This document shows positions 22,394 through 31,564 of a DNA stretch of 52,416 nt, in pieces. Location: positions 1 to 52,416 of the forward strand of contig CALGCG010000113.1 of the NCBI GenBank assembly GCA_937884485.1. Direction: 5' to 3'. Made by a program: the position numbers and the translations under genes. The notes under the pieces were generated by a model. It made no database searches and had not been told where the DNA came from. It saw only the letters and a program-made list of their open reading frames with translations. Source of the DNA: an uncultured Bacteroidales bacterium (GTDB lineage: Bacteria > Bacteroidota > Bacteroidia > Bacteroidales > P3). Every line of letters starts with the position of its first letter. Within the stretch, counting starts at the first letter, position 1.

Positions 22394-23688
22394 AAAAGTT
22401 TCTGTATATAATGGTTTTGGGTGCGTTGCCGTGGATGTCGGCGTCGTGCGAGAGGGAGGGTTTTGTGACGGACGACGGCGCGGTGCGGCTGGAGTTCTCG
22501 GCCGACACGGTGGCGTTCGACACGGTGTTCACAACGGTGGGTACGCCGACGCAGATGCTGACGGTGTACAACCGTGGCGGCGACAACCTGAGGCTGAGCC
22601 GTGTGACCCTGGAGGGCGGCCGGGCGAGCCGGTTCCGTCTGAATGTGGACGGCGACACATCGATGGTGGCGCGCGACGTGGAGATTGCCTCGGGCGACAG
22701 CATCTTCATCTTCATCCAAGCGAATATCAATCCCAACGACGCCACGCAGCCTTTCCTGGTGGAGGATGCCATCCTCTTCGGCAACGGGCAGCGCCTGCCG
22801 CTGACGGCATGGGGCCGCAACGCGGTGTACCACAGGCGTGGCGCGGGCGACTCGGCCTGGTTTGCCGTTATCGACTGCGAGGGGTGGGACCACACGAGGC
22901 CCCATGTCTTTGTGGAGCCTGCCGCGGTGCTCGACGGACATACGCTCACACTCAATCCCGGCGAGGAGCTGTACTTCTGCCCCGGAGCGATGCTGATAGT
23001 GGACTCCAACGCGCACCTGCGGGCTTTGGGCACACAGGAGGCTCCGGTGCTGTTCACGTCGGTGCGTCACGACGGATGGTACGAGTTCCTGCCCGGGCAG
23101 TGGCAGACCATCTGGTTCTACAACTACAGCACTGGCAATGTGATAGACCACGCCGTGGTGGAGAACGCCGTGGGCGGCCTGCGCTGCTACCCCGGGGCGC
23201 AGCTCGCGGTGAGCAACACCGTTGTGCGCAACATGAGCGACTGCGGCATCATAGGCCAGGGTGCCACCATCACGGGACGCAACCTGCTGGTGTACGACTG
23301 CCTGGCAGGCCTGACGGTGCTGGGGGGCGGCAGCTACGACTTCCGCCAGAGCACCTTTGCCAACTACTGGAGCTACAGTGCACGCAAGGTCGAGACCATC
23401 GTGCTGTCCAACAACATTATACAGGACGGCGCGGCCGTGGGTGGCAACCTGCTGAAAGCGGACTTCAGGGACTGCATCGTCTGGGGTTCCTACCAGAAGG
23501 AGGTGCTGCTGAGCGAGTTGGAGGGATATGAGATGAATTACAACCTGGGTCTGCACAGCATTGTGAAAGGAGGCGAGTGGAGCGAGGACCCGATGTTTAC
23601 AGACCCGTACGAGGACGACTATACGCTGCAGGAGGGCTCGCCGGCTGCAGGCATAGGGTACCAGTTCCCGGCGGAAATTGAAAATTGA
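22390..23688 (+). CDS. Surface lipoprotein with parallel beta-helix
   Basis: 432 residues from the ATG at 22390, which overlaps the M64 stop. A longer in-frame start at 22168 lies inside the M64 gene and is rejected. The lipoprotein signal MKKFLYIMVLGALPWMSASC has its lipobox Cys at 20. An N-terminal beta domain (about 25-150) is followed by right-handed parallel beta-helix repeats (about 165-400; NVIDHAVVENAVGGLRCYPGAQLAVSNTVVRNMSDCGIIGQG). The fold suggests carbohydrate or surface binding; no catalytic set was identified. The tight coupling to the M64 protease suggests joint action. It ends FPAEIEN, created by an AAATTGA repeat that also supplies the TGA stop. Confidence 0.88.
   Translation: MKKFLYIMVLGALPWMSASCEREGFVTDDGAVRLEFSADTVAFDTVFTTVGTPTQMLTVYNRGGDNLRLSRVTLEGGRASRFRLNVDGDTSMVARDVEIASGDSIFIFIQANINPNDATQPFLVEDAILFGNGQRLPLTAWGRNAVYHRRGAGDSAWFAVIDCEGWDHTRPHVFVEPAAVLDGHTLTLNPGEELYFCPGAMLIVDSNAHLRALGTQEAPVLFTSVRHDGWYEFLPGQWQTIWFYNYSTGNVIDHAVVENAVGGLRCYPGAQLAVSNTVVRNMSDCGIIGQGATITGRNLLVYDCLAGLTVLGGGSYDFRQSTFANYWSYSARKVETIVLSNNIIQDGAAVGGNLLKADFRDCIVWGSYQKEVLLSELEGYEMNYNLGLHSIVKGGEWSEDPMFTDPYEDDYTLQEGSPAAGIGYQFPAEIEN
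23675..23688 (+). repeat. AAATTGA 7-bp repeat containing the stop codon
   Basis: Two AAATTGA units encode the C-terminal I-E-N-stop. The 17-bp GAAATTGAAAATTGAAA is the same as at the end of the YrdC-like gene. Confidence 0.6.
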
Positions 23689-23703
23689 AAAAACAAAACG
23701 AAT

Positions 23704-24306
23704 ATGTACGAATATTTTATGGGCAAGTTGGCTTCGTTGGAGCCTACGCAGGCTGTGGTGGATTGCGGAGGAGTGGGATATCTGCTGGAAATAACGCTGA
23801 ACACGTATGAGGCGCTGCGCCGCGTCGAAGGCGAAGAGGTGAAGCTGTATGCTCACCATGTGGTGCGCGAGGATGCGCAGCAGCTGTTCGGCTTCTACGA
23901 CATGGCGGAGCGCGAGATGTTCCGCATCCTGGTGGGGGTGAACGGCGTGGGCAACCAGACGGCGAGGGTGATGCTGTCGTCGCTGACGGTGGAGGAGTTG
24001 AGGGAAGCCATACAGACGCAGGATGTGAAGAAGGTGCAGCGGGTGAAAGGCATCGGCGCGAAGACGGCGCAGAGGATTGTGCTGGAGCTGGCCGACAAGG
24101 TCGGTGGCGTGAAGGCGTCGGGCGGCCTGAAGGCCGCGCCGGGAGGTCTGAATGTAGCCATCGAGGAGGCCCAGACGGCCCTGATGATGCTGGGCTTTGC
24201 GAAGCCGGCGGTGGAGAAACTGCTGGCGTCCACGGACTGGAAGAACGCCGACGGCAGCGCGATGACGGTGGAGGAGATTATCAAGGAAGGATTGAGGAGA
24301 CTATAG
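23704..24306 (+). CDS. ruvA: Holliday junction branch migration protein RuvA
   Basis: 200 residues, standard length. RuvA binds four-way junctions and loads RuvB. An OB-fold (1-65, MYEYFMGKLASLEPTQAVVDCGGVGYLLEI) precedes two helix-hairpin-helix motifs (FRILVGVNGVGNQTARVML; VKRVKGIGAKTAQRIVLEL type, here VQRVKGIGAKTAQRI) and a C-terminal three-helix RuvB-contact domain (about 150-200). It lies 15 nt after the lipoprotein gene and just before sprA. A 7-bp array begins 3 nt after its stop. I recall ruvA next to sprA/sov in other Bacteroidota but have not checked it. Confidence 0.97.
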   Translation: MYEYFMGKLASLEPTQAVVDCGGVGYLLEITLNTYEALRRVEGEEVKLYAHHVVREDAQQLFGFYDMAEREMFRILVGVNGVGNQTARVMLSSLTVEELREAIQTQDVKKVQRVKGIGAKTAQRIVLELADKVGGVKASGGLKAAPGGLNVAIEEAQTALMMLGFAKPAVEKLLASTDWKNADGSAMTVEEIIKEGLRRL

Positions 24307-24309
24307 GGG

Positions 24310-24344
24310 CAGTGTTCAGTGTTTAGTGAGTAGTGTTTAGTGGG
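24310..24344. repeat. Tandem 7-bp micro-array (TAGTGTT type, 5 units)
   Basis: CAGTGTT, CAGTGTT, TAGTGAG, TAGTGTT, TAGTGGG, starting 3 nt after the ruvA stop. Same family as 52362-52416. Confidence 0.8.
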
Positions 24345-24384
24345 GCGTTGGGGGATTTTAATAATTTTTATATTTTTATTATAA

Positions 24385-24400
24385 GGGTGATACAATATTT
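24385..24400 (+). promoter_or_regulatory. Possible promoter/operator GGGTGATACAATATTT before sprA
   Basis: It shares 14 of 16 positions with 21044-21059 upstream of the M64 gene. If it is a promoter, transcription would start close to the TTG at 24410, favouring the TTG at 24446 as translation start. Confidence 0.4.
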
Positions 24401-24409
24401 GTCGAGTTA

Positions 24410-27400
24410 TTGCGTTTTTGTAGGGTTTTAAGAGAAAATGGATTTTTGAAAGCAGTTGCTCGATATATAGTGTTGATGTTGTTGGCTGTGTGCATGCACC
24501 TGGAGGTGTGTGCGCAGAGCGACACTGTGGGCTATAGGCCCATGGGCAGCGGCTATACGCCGGCGGGGGTGAGGGACACGGTGATATACGACGCAGAGCA
24601 CGGCGACTATGTGAGGGTGAAGATGGCCGGAGGAGTGGAGATAGGTCGCGAGTATATGAGTTTTGAGGACTACGAGGACTGGAAGATGGAGGAGTTGATG
24701 CACCAGTATTGGGAGGAGAAGCGTGGCGGTACGGTGCTGGACAACAGCGACGGGGGATTGTTGAGCAAGATTCCGGGCTTCAACCAGATAGCGCAGAAAC
24801 TGGATTTGTTGAACGGCAAGCCGCTGATCAGTATAGAGCCCAGCGGCAGTGCTGAGCTGACGTTCCAGATAGTGAACAACTACAGGGACGACCCGCAGCG
24901 CGATGCAAGCGAGCGGAGCGTGACGACGTTCGATTTCGACGAGAATCTGCAGATCAACCTGAATGCCAAGATAGGTGATTTGATTAGTTTTGATATCAAT
25001 CACAATACGAATGCGACTTTTGACTTTGAGAATCAGCTGAAGCTGAAGTATGAGGGCAAGGAGGACGATATACTGCAGCTGTTTGAGGCTGCGGATGTGT
25101 CGTTTCCGCTGACGACGACGCTGATAAAGGGCAGCCAGCAGCTGTTCGGTTTCCACACGAAGCTGAAATTCGGCAAGCTGACTGTGGACGCTGTGGTGAG
25201 CGAGAAAGAGACGAGCACGGAGAACCTGCAGGTGAAGGGAGGGGCGAGCAGCCATGAGTTTGAAATCAGGGCGGACGAGTATGAGGACAACCGCCATTAT
25301 TTCATAGCGCAATATTTCTATGAGAATTACAACAAGGCGATGAGCACGTTGCCTGTGGCGAACACGAATGTGAGGATATTGAGAATCGAGGTGTGGCGTA
25401 CGAATGTGGGCGCTGCTGTGACGCAGAACAGGAATATCCTGGCCCTGACGGACCTTGGCGAAGGGGAGCCGTGGAGCAGCCGTGTGCACGGGAGGGGTAA
25501 GGTGAAGCCGAGCAACGACGCCAACGACTTGCTGGAGTTGGTGAACAGGGGCAGCGTGAGAAGTGTGAATTCGGTGACGAGCTACATGCAGGGTATCGGA
25601 TTCACTGCAGGAAGCGAGTATGAGAAGGTGGAGAGCGCCCGACTGCTGAACCAGAACGAATATACGTTCAACCGTGAGCTGGGATTCATCACCTTGAACC
25701 AGCCGCTGAGCAACGACCAGGTGCTGGCGGTGGCATACCAGTATCAGGTGGTTGGAGACACGACGGTGTATCAGGTGGGAGAGATGACGACAGACGGAGT
25801 GAACGACCCGAACACGCTGGTGGTGAAACTGCTGAAGAGCACCACGGTGGACACGAGGAGTCCGCTGTGGAAGCTGATGATGAAGAATGTGTATTTCTTG
25901 AAGAGCAGCCAGCTCAGCAGAGAGGGGTTCAGGCTGAATGTGCTGTATGAGAGTGAAGAGGGAGGTGTAGGAATAGGATTTTTCACGGAGGGACCGAAAG
26001 AAGGGGTGCCGCTGGTGGAACTGTTCGGGCTGGACAGGATGGATGCGAGCCAGAGTTACTACTATGCCGACGGAGTGTTTGACTGGATGGATTCGGCCGC
26101 ATTCAAGGGGGGATTGATACAGGCGTCGACGGGACGTGTGTTTTTCCCATACGTGGAGCCGTTCGGAAAGGACCTCAGGGAACTGCTGGGGGACGAAGAG
26201 ATGGCGCGGAAGTATTGCTTCGATTCGCTGTATACGATGACGAAGGCTTTGGCGCAGCAGTATGCGGAGCGCAACAGGTTTTATCTGGAAGGTTACTATA
26301 CGAGCAGTGTGAGTGGTGAGATTTCGCTGGGATACAGTGTGACGCCGGGGAGTGTGACGGTGACGGCAGGAGGTATGCCGTTGATAGAGAATGTGGACTA
26401 TACGGTGGACTACACAATGGGTACGGTGAGAATAATGAATGAAAGCATATTGAGTTCGGGGACACCGATCAGCGTGAGTTCGGAGAACAATTCGTTCAGC
26501 ATGACGACGAAGCGCATGCTGGGCTTGCATTTGAACTACGAGGTGGAGCGGGATTTCAATATCGGAGCGACAGTGATGAACCTGCATGAGAAGCCGTTGA
26601 CGCAGAAGAACAATTTCGGTGACGAGCCGACGAGCAATACGATATGGGGCCTGGATGTGAACTGGAGGGGTGAAGTGCCGCTGGTGACGAAGCTTGTAGA
26701 CTGGTTGCCGGGAGTGGAGACCAAGGCGCCGTCGAATCTGAGCCTGACGGCGGAATTTGCACATTACATACCGGGAATGAGCAGCACGGGGAGCGACGAG
26801 GGTAGTGTGAGCTATGTGGATGACTTTGAGGGTGCGGAGAGCAGTATCAACCTGACGACGGTGACATCGTGGTTTTTGGCGAGCACGCCGCAGGACTGGC
26901 GGCTCAGCACGTCGATGTTCCCGGAGACGGCACCAGGCAGTGGGTTGGACTATGGAAAGAACAGGGCGAAGTTGTCGTGGTATCGCATCAGCAACGACTT
27001 CTACCAGACGAGTACACGACCGGGAAATATAACGAGAGACGATTTGTCGAAGCCTTATGCGAGAAGGATATACGAGCAGGAAGTGTTCCCGAACAAGGAC
27101 CGCGTGGCGGGACAGCCGACATACGTGTACGAGTTGAACCTGGCATACTATCCGGAGGAGAGGGGACCGTACAACTACGATGTGCATCCGACGGCGTACA
27201 GCGCAGGCATAACGGACAGCGGCACGCTGGTGGATCCGGCGAGTAGATGGGGCGGTATCATGAGGAAACTGGACTATACGGACTTTGAGACGCAAAATAT
27301 TGAGACAATAGAGTTCTGGCTGATGGACCCGTTCATAGAGAATCCCAACCACAAGGGTGGTAAGCTGTATATCAACCTGGGTGACATCAGCGAGGACATA

Positions 27401-30400
27401 TTGCGTGATGGCCGCAAGAGCTTCGAGAATGGATTGCCGACAAGTGCGACGGTGGTGAATGTGGACACGACGATATGGGGCAGGGTGCCAACGACGCAGC
27501 CCATAGTGAATGCTTTTGACAACGACGGACAGAGCCGCATGTACCAGGATGTTGGATACGATGGGTTGGGCTCGACGCACGGCCTGGAGGACGAGCAGGG
27601 ATTTTTCAGGTGGTATATCGATGAGGTGGCGCAGCGTTTCGGCACGGAATCGGAGGCCTATCAGAAGGCTGTCGAGGATCCGTCGGGGGACGATTTCATG
27701 TATTTCCGGAGTTCGTACTATGACAACAACAATGTGAAGGTGACGGACCGCTATAAGCGATACAACAATCCCGAGGGCAATTCGCCTGTGGACGAGGACA
27801 GCGATGAGGAGTACATGACGAGTGCCAGTGCATATCCGAATGTGGAGGATATCAACAAGGACAATACGCTGAGCGAGGCGGAGAACTACTATCAGTATGA
27901 GATTGAGCTGCGTCCCGAACGGATGGTGATAGGAGAGAACCATATTGTGGACATCCAGGAGGCGCGGAATGTGCAGTTGGAGAATGGGGAGTCGACGAGT
28001 TGCAAGTGGTATCAGTTCAGGATACCGATAAGAGAGCCGGATGCAAAGGTCGGGAATATCAATGGATACCAGTCGATACGATTCATGAGAATGTTCCTGA
28101 ACCAGTTTGAAGAGCCGGTGATATTGCGTTTTGCAACGTTGGACCTGGTGTATTCGACCTGGCGCAAATACAGCGAAGAACTGCTGCAGCCGGGCGACTA
28201 TACGACCGGGACGAGTGAGAACACAAGTTTCAATATAGCGACGGTGAACATTGAGGAGAATGGAAGCAGGGAGCCTGTGCCCTATGTGTTGCCGCCGGGC
28301 ATTGAGCGAGAGGAGTGGTATTCGAGTGGAAATAGTTATACAAAGCTGAATGAGCAGTCGATAGCACTTGATGTTGACGGGTTGGCGAGTGGAGATGCAC
28401 GAGCCATCTACAGGTCGACGAGTTATGATTTGCGTCACTATGGACATTTGAAAATGTTTGTGCATGCCGAGAAGAAGTACGCATCCGACCAGATGGAGGA
28501 TGACGACCTGGTGGTGTTTGTGCGGTTGGGTACGGACTATACAAGTAACTATTACGAGTATGAGTTGCCACTGAAACTCACGCCTTGGTATACACCGAGT
28601 GACGACCCTTACGCCATTTGGCCGCGAGAGAACAATGTGGACATCGACCTGCAGAAGATGACAGAGATAAAGACGAACCGCAACAGGAAGATACGCAGTG
28701 GAGAGAGCGGCTATTCGCCGACGTTGCTCTATAGTGAGATGGTCGACGGAAAACGGTATACGGTGCTGGGAACGCCGAACCTTGGGAAGGTGAAGGTGAT
28801 AATGGTGGGTGTGCGCAATCCGAAGAAAGAGTCGTTGTCGGATGGAAACAATATGCTGCCGAAGTCGGCGACGTTGTGGATAAACGAGTTGCGGTTGACA
28901 GACTATACGAACAAGGGAGGCTGGGCTGCAATGGCAATGGCGCGGACGAACCTGGCCGATTTGGGCAATTTGTCGGTCTACGGGTCGTATACCACGGCCA
29001 ATTTCGGTAACCTGGAGGATCCGCTTATCAAGGAGGAGTTGATGAACACCTTTACTTTCCAGACAACTTTGGACATGGAACTGAGCAAGTTCTTGCCGGA
29101 GGAGTGGGGAATGCACATACCATTGTATCTGGATTACAGCAGAGAGGTTGGAAGTCCGGAGTATAATCCTTACAATCCCGACGTGCTGCTGTTTGACGAT
29201 TTGGATACGTACATCGACGATGCGGAGCGCGACAGTGTGAGCCAGATGACACAGCGGCGGAAGAGCACGACGAACCTGACGCTGGCGAACGTGAGGAAAG
29301 AGAGGGTAGGGAAGGAGAATCTGAAACAGCATTTCTACGACATAGAGAATTTCTCATTCTCGTATGCCTATAGCGGAGAACGAACGAGTGACGAGGACAT
29401 AGCAAGCTATAGCAAGGACCAGCATCGCGGAGGATTTACTTACAACTACGGACTGCAGCCAGAGCCTGTCAAGCCGTTTGACAAGGTGAAGTTGTTCAAA
29501 GGCAAGGCATGGAGGATACTCAAGGAGTTCAACTTCTACTATCTACCCAAGAGTTTGAGTTTCTCGACGGAAGTGTACAGGGACTATGAAGAAACCTTGT
29601 TGCGCAACAAAAGTGCGGCATTGGTTATTATCAAACCCACATATTTCAAGCAGTTCACATGGCAGCGGACCTACGGGATGCAGTATGATCTGATGCGGAC
29701 ATTCCACATACAGTACTCTGCCAATGCGAATGCGCGAATAGAGGAACCTATTGGACGCATAGAGACGGCTTCGGCCAGCGACTCGATATGGAGGTCAATT
29801 GCGCGAGGGGGTACAATGCAGAATTTCCAGCAGTCGATTACCGCGACGTATGAATTACCTGTCAACAAGTTGCCTTATCTGGAATTCCTGCGTGTACCTT
29901 TGAACTACCGGACCAATTATGTGTATCAGGGCACGACTCAAGCCCTGCAGAGTATGGGGGCCATGCTGCAGGGGTCGTCGGAGATGCAGGTGTCTGTCAA
30001 TGCCAATAACCTGACGGCATTCTATAACAAGTTCAAGCTGTTGAAGGAGGCTAATGCGCCGAAAGGAAACAAGAAACAACCTGCGAGAAACAACAGGACG
30101 AAACCCAAACTCAGTGCACAGGACTCCTTGGCAATGGCTGACAGTTTGCGGAATGTACGTTTCAAGGAGATATTGAAGGAGGTGGGATATTTTGGATTGC
30201 GTCTGGTGACCTGCGTGAAGGACGCAAGTATCCATTACAGTGTGAACAATGGGTCGCGACTGCCCGGCTATATGGGAGAACCTCGATTTGTCGGCCTTGA
30301 TCCGCAGACCTATTGGAGTCCAGGTTTGGGGTATGTGTTGGGTTATGACATGGATGTTGCGGATGTGCTGTTGCAAGATGATTTGCTATCGAGAGACACT

Positions 30401-31564
30401 TTGTTCAATACGCCTCACGAAATGACGACGAATCGCACGTTGTCGTTACAGGGCAATGTGGAACCTATCCGCGACTTCAAGATTGCCATCACGGCCACAC
30501 AGACCTACAACAATAGGGAAGAGTATTACTACAAATATTTGTCCGATAGGGATTATGTGGATGGGCCGTTGTCATATCGCATGACGGGAAGTTATAACAC
30601 CACGACATGGAGTTTCCTGACGGCATTTGCTGATGGAGACGAATTGTTTGCCCGCTTCCTTGAGAACCGTTCGATTGTGGCTGCGAGACTGTCGGCTGCC
30701 AATGCAGACCCCTACAGCGACCAGATGGTGCTCGACACCATGAACGGGCAGTATTTCCCTGCAGGCTATAGCGCCAATTCGCAGACCGTGCTTCTCACGT
30801 CGTTCCTGGCGACCTACCTGGGAAAAGATGTCAAGAACTATGGCTTTTCTCCTTTCCAGTCTTTCCCGTTACCCAACTGGAGTATTACCTACAATGGATT
30901 GAACAAGATACAGTTCCTCAAGAAATGGTTCACCAATATTGCTATCTCACATCGCTATTCGTCTACCTATACGGTGGGGAACTTCTATACCGATGCTACT
31001 CTTTCGGGAGTTGAAGACTATGACTATGGTTCGGAGAGTGTCCTCAACAGCACTGGCGACTATGTGCCGCCAGTCAGCATGGAGGGAGTTCAGATCACCG
31101 AGCAGTTCAACCCGATGATTCGCATTGCGGTGAATATGGTCAATAGTTTTCAGTTCAATTTCTCGCTCCAGAAGAACCGCACATTGATGCTTTCCTTCTC
31201 GAACAATCAGCTCACAGAGACCACACGCAGTGGTTTCACCCTCGGGGCTGGTTATAGTTTCAAGGACATCGCATTCGACGTGAAGTTTGCCGACAAGACG
31301 CACAAACTGAAGAGCGACCTGGTGGTGAAGCTCAACATTACCTATAACTCCAATAAGACTACCATTAGGAAAATCAATCAGAATCTCTCCCAGATATCGT
31401 CAGGAAGTTCGGTGTGGATGGCGGAGCTCAGTGCTGAGTATGCGCTGACCTCGTCGCTCACCCTCAAAGCCTTCTTCCAGACCAATATCAACACTCCTTA
31501 TATATCCAATTCTTATCCCAATTCAACAACCAAAGGTGGTTTGACAGTCAAATTCTCGTTTTAA
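24410..31564 (+). CDS. sprA: T9SS outer-membrane translocon protein SprA (Sov)
   Basis: 2384 residues from the TTG at 24410; TTG at 24446 gives a more compact signal peptide (KAVARYIVLMLLAVCMHLEVCAQ) and may be the true start. SprA/Sov forms the very large outer-membrane barrel through which T9SS cargo leaves. Length and sequence fit (FDFDENLQINLNAKIGDLISFDINHNT, GSQQLFGFHTKLKFGKL, VSYVDDFEGAESSINL, NTFTFQTTLDMELSKFLPEEWGMHIPLYLDYSR), with many amphipathic strands to the end (GGLTVKFSF). Its stop abuts the ATG of the TPR gene (TAAATG). Codon choice drifts along the gene: G-ending codons in the first roughly 5 kb, C-ending in the last roughly 1 kb. Other T9SS core genes are not in the window. 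Confidence 0.96.
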   Translation: MRFCRVLRENGFLKAVARYIVLMLLAVCMHLEVCAQSDTVGYRPMGSGYTPAGVRDTVIYDAEHGDYVRVKMAGGVEIGREYMSFEDYEDWKMEELMHQYWEEKRGGTVLDNSDGGLLSKIPGFNQIAQKLDLLNGKPLISIEPSGSAELTFQIVNNYRDDPQRDASERSVTTFDFDENLQINLNAKIGDLISFDINHNTNATFDFENQLKLKYEGKEDDILQLFEAADVSFPLTTTLIKGSQQLFGFHTKLKFGKLTVDAVVSEKETSTENLQVKGGASSHEFEIRADEYEDNRHYFIAQYFYENYNKAMSTLPVANTNVRILRIEVWRTNVGAAVTQNRNILALTDLGEGEPWSSRVHGRGKVKPSNDANDLLELVNRGSVRSVNSVTSYMQGIGFTAGSEYEKVESARLLNQNEYTFNRELGFITLNQPLSNDQVLAVAYQYQVVGDTTVYQVGEMTTDGVNDPNTLVVKLLKSTTVDTRSPLWKLMMKNVYFLKSSQLSREGFRLNVLYESEEGGVGIGFFTEGPKEGVPLVELFGLDRMDASQSYYYADGVFDWMDSAAFKGGLIQASTGRVFFPYVEPFGKDLRELLGDEEMARKYCFDSLYTMTKALAQQYAERNRFYLEGYYTSSVSGEISLGYSVTPGSVTVTAGGMPLIENVDYTVDYTMGTVRIMNESILSSGTPISVSSENNSFSMTTKRMLGLHLNYEVERDFNIGATVMNLHEKPLTQKNNFGDEPTSNTIWGLDVNWRGEVPLVTKLVDWLPGVETKAPSNLSLTAEFAHYIPGMSSTGSDEGSVSYVDDFEGAESSINLTTVTSWFLASTPQDWRLSTSMFPETAPGSGLDYGKNRAKLSWYRISNDFYQTSTRPGNITRDDLSKPYARRIYEQEVFPNKDRVAGQPTYVYELNLAYYPEERGPYNYDVHPTAYSAGITDSGTLVDPASRWGGIMRKLDYTDFETQNIETIEFWLMDPFIENPNHKGGKLYINLGDISEDILRDGRKSFENGLPTSATVVNVDTTIWGRVPTTQPIVNAFDNDGQSRMYQDVGYDGLGSTHGLEDEQGFFRWYIDEVAQRFGTESEAYQKAVEDPSGDDFMYFRSSYYDNNNVKVTDRYKRYNNPEGNSPVDEDSDEEYMTSASAYPNVEDINKDNTLSEAENYYQYEIELRPERMVIGENHIVDIQEARNVQLENGESTSCKWYQFRIPIREPDAKVGNINGYQSIRFMRMFLNQFEEPVILRFATLDLVYSTWRKYSEELLQPGDYTTGTSENTSFNIATVNIEENGSREPVPYVLPPGIEREEWYSSGNSYTKLNEQSIALDVDGLASGDARAIYRSTSYDLRHYGHLKMFVHAEKKYASDQMEDDDLVVFVRLGTDYTSNYYEYELPLKLTPWYTPSDDPYAIWPRENNVDIDLQKMTEIKTNRNRKIRSGESGYSPTLLYSEMVDGKRYTVLGTPNLGKVKVIMVGVRNPKKESLSDGNNMLPKSATLWINELRLTDYTNKGGWAAMAMARTNLADLGNLSVYGSYTTANFGNLEDPLIKEELMNTFTFQTTLDMELSKFLPEEWGMHIPLYLDYSREVGSPEYNPYNPDVLLFDDLDTYIDDAERDSVSQMTQRRKSTTNLTLANVRKERVGKENLKQHFYDIENFSFSYAYSGERTSDEDIASYSKDQHRGGFTYNYGLQPEPVKPFDKVKLFKGKAWRILKEFNFYYLPKSLSFSTEVYRDYEETLLRNKSAALVIIKPTYFKQFTWQRTYGMQYDLMRTFHIQYSANANARIEEPIGRIETASASDSIWRSIARGGTMQNFQQSITATYELPVNKLPYLEFLRVPLNYRTNYVYQGTTQALQSMGAMLQGSSEMQVSVNANNLTAFYNKFKLLKEANAPKGNKKQPARNNRTKPKLSAQDSLAMADSLRNVRFKEILKEVGYFGLRLVTCVKDASIHYSVNNGSRLPGYMGEPRFVGLDPQTYWSPGLGYVLGYDMDVADVLLQDDLLSRDTLFNTPHEMTTNRTLSLQGNVEPIRDFKIAITATQTYNNREEYYYKYLSDRDYVDGPLSYRMTGSYNTTTWSFLTAFADGDELFARFLENRSIVAARLSAANADPYSDQMVLDTMNGQYFPAGYSANSQTVLLTSFLATYLGKDVKNYGFSPFQSFPLPNWSITYNGLNKIQFLKKWFTNIAISHRYSSTYTVGNFYTDATLSGVEDYDYGSESVLNSTGDYVPPVSMEGVQITEQFNPMIRIAVNMVNSFQFNFSLQKNRTLMLSFSNNQLTETTRSGFTLGAGYSFKDIAFDVKFADKTHKLKSDLVVKLNITYNSNKTTIRKINQNLSQISSGSSVWMAELSAEYALTSSLTLKAFFQTNINTPYISNSYPNSTTKGGLTVKFSF

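Noticed and set aside
24428..29332. A 1634-codon open frame antisense to sprA
   Set aside because: The SprA frame is full length and recognisable. The antisense product is Arg/His/Leu-rich without any domain and arises from the G-ending codon bias.
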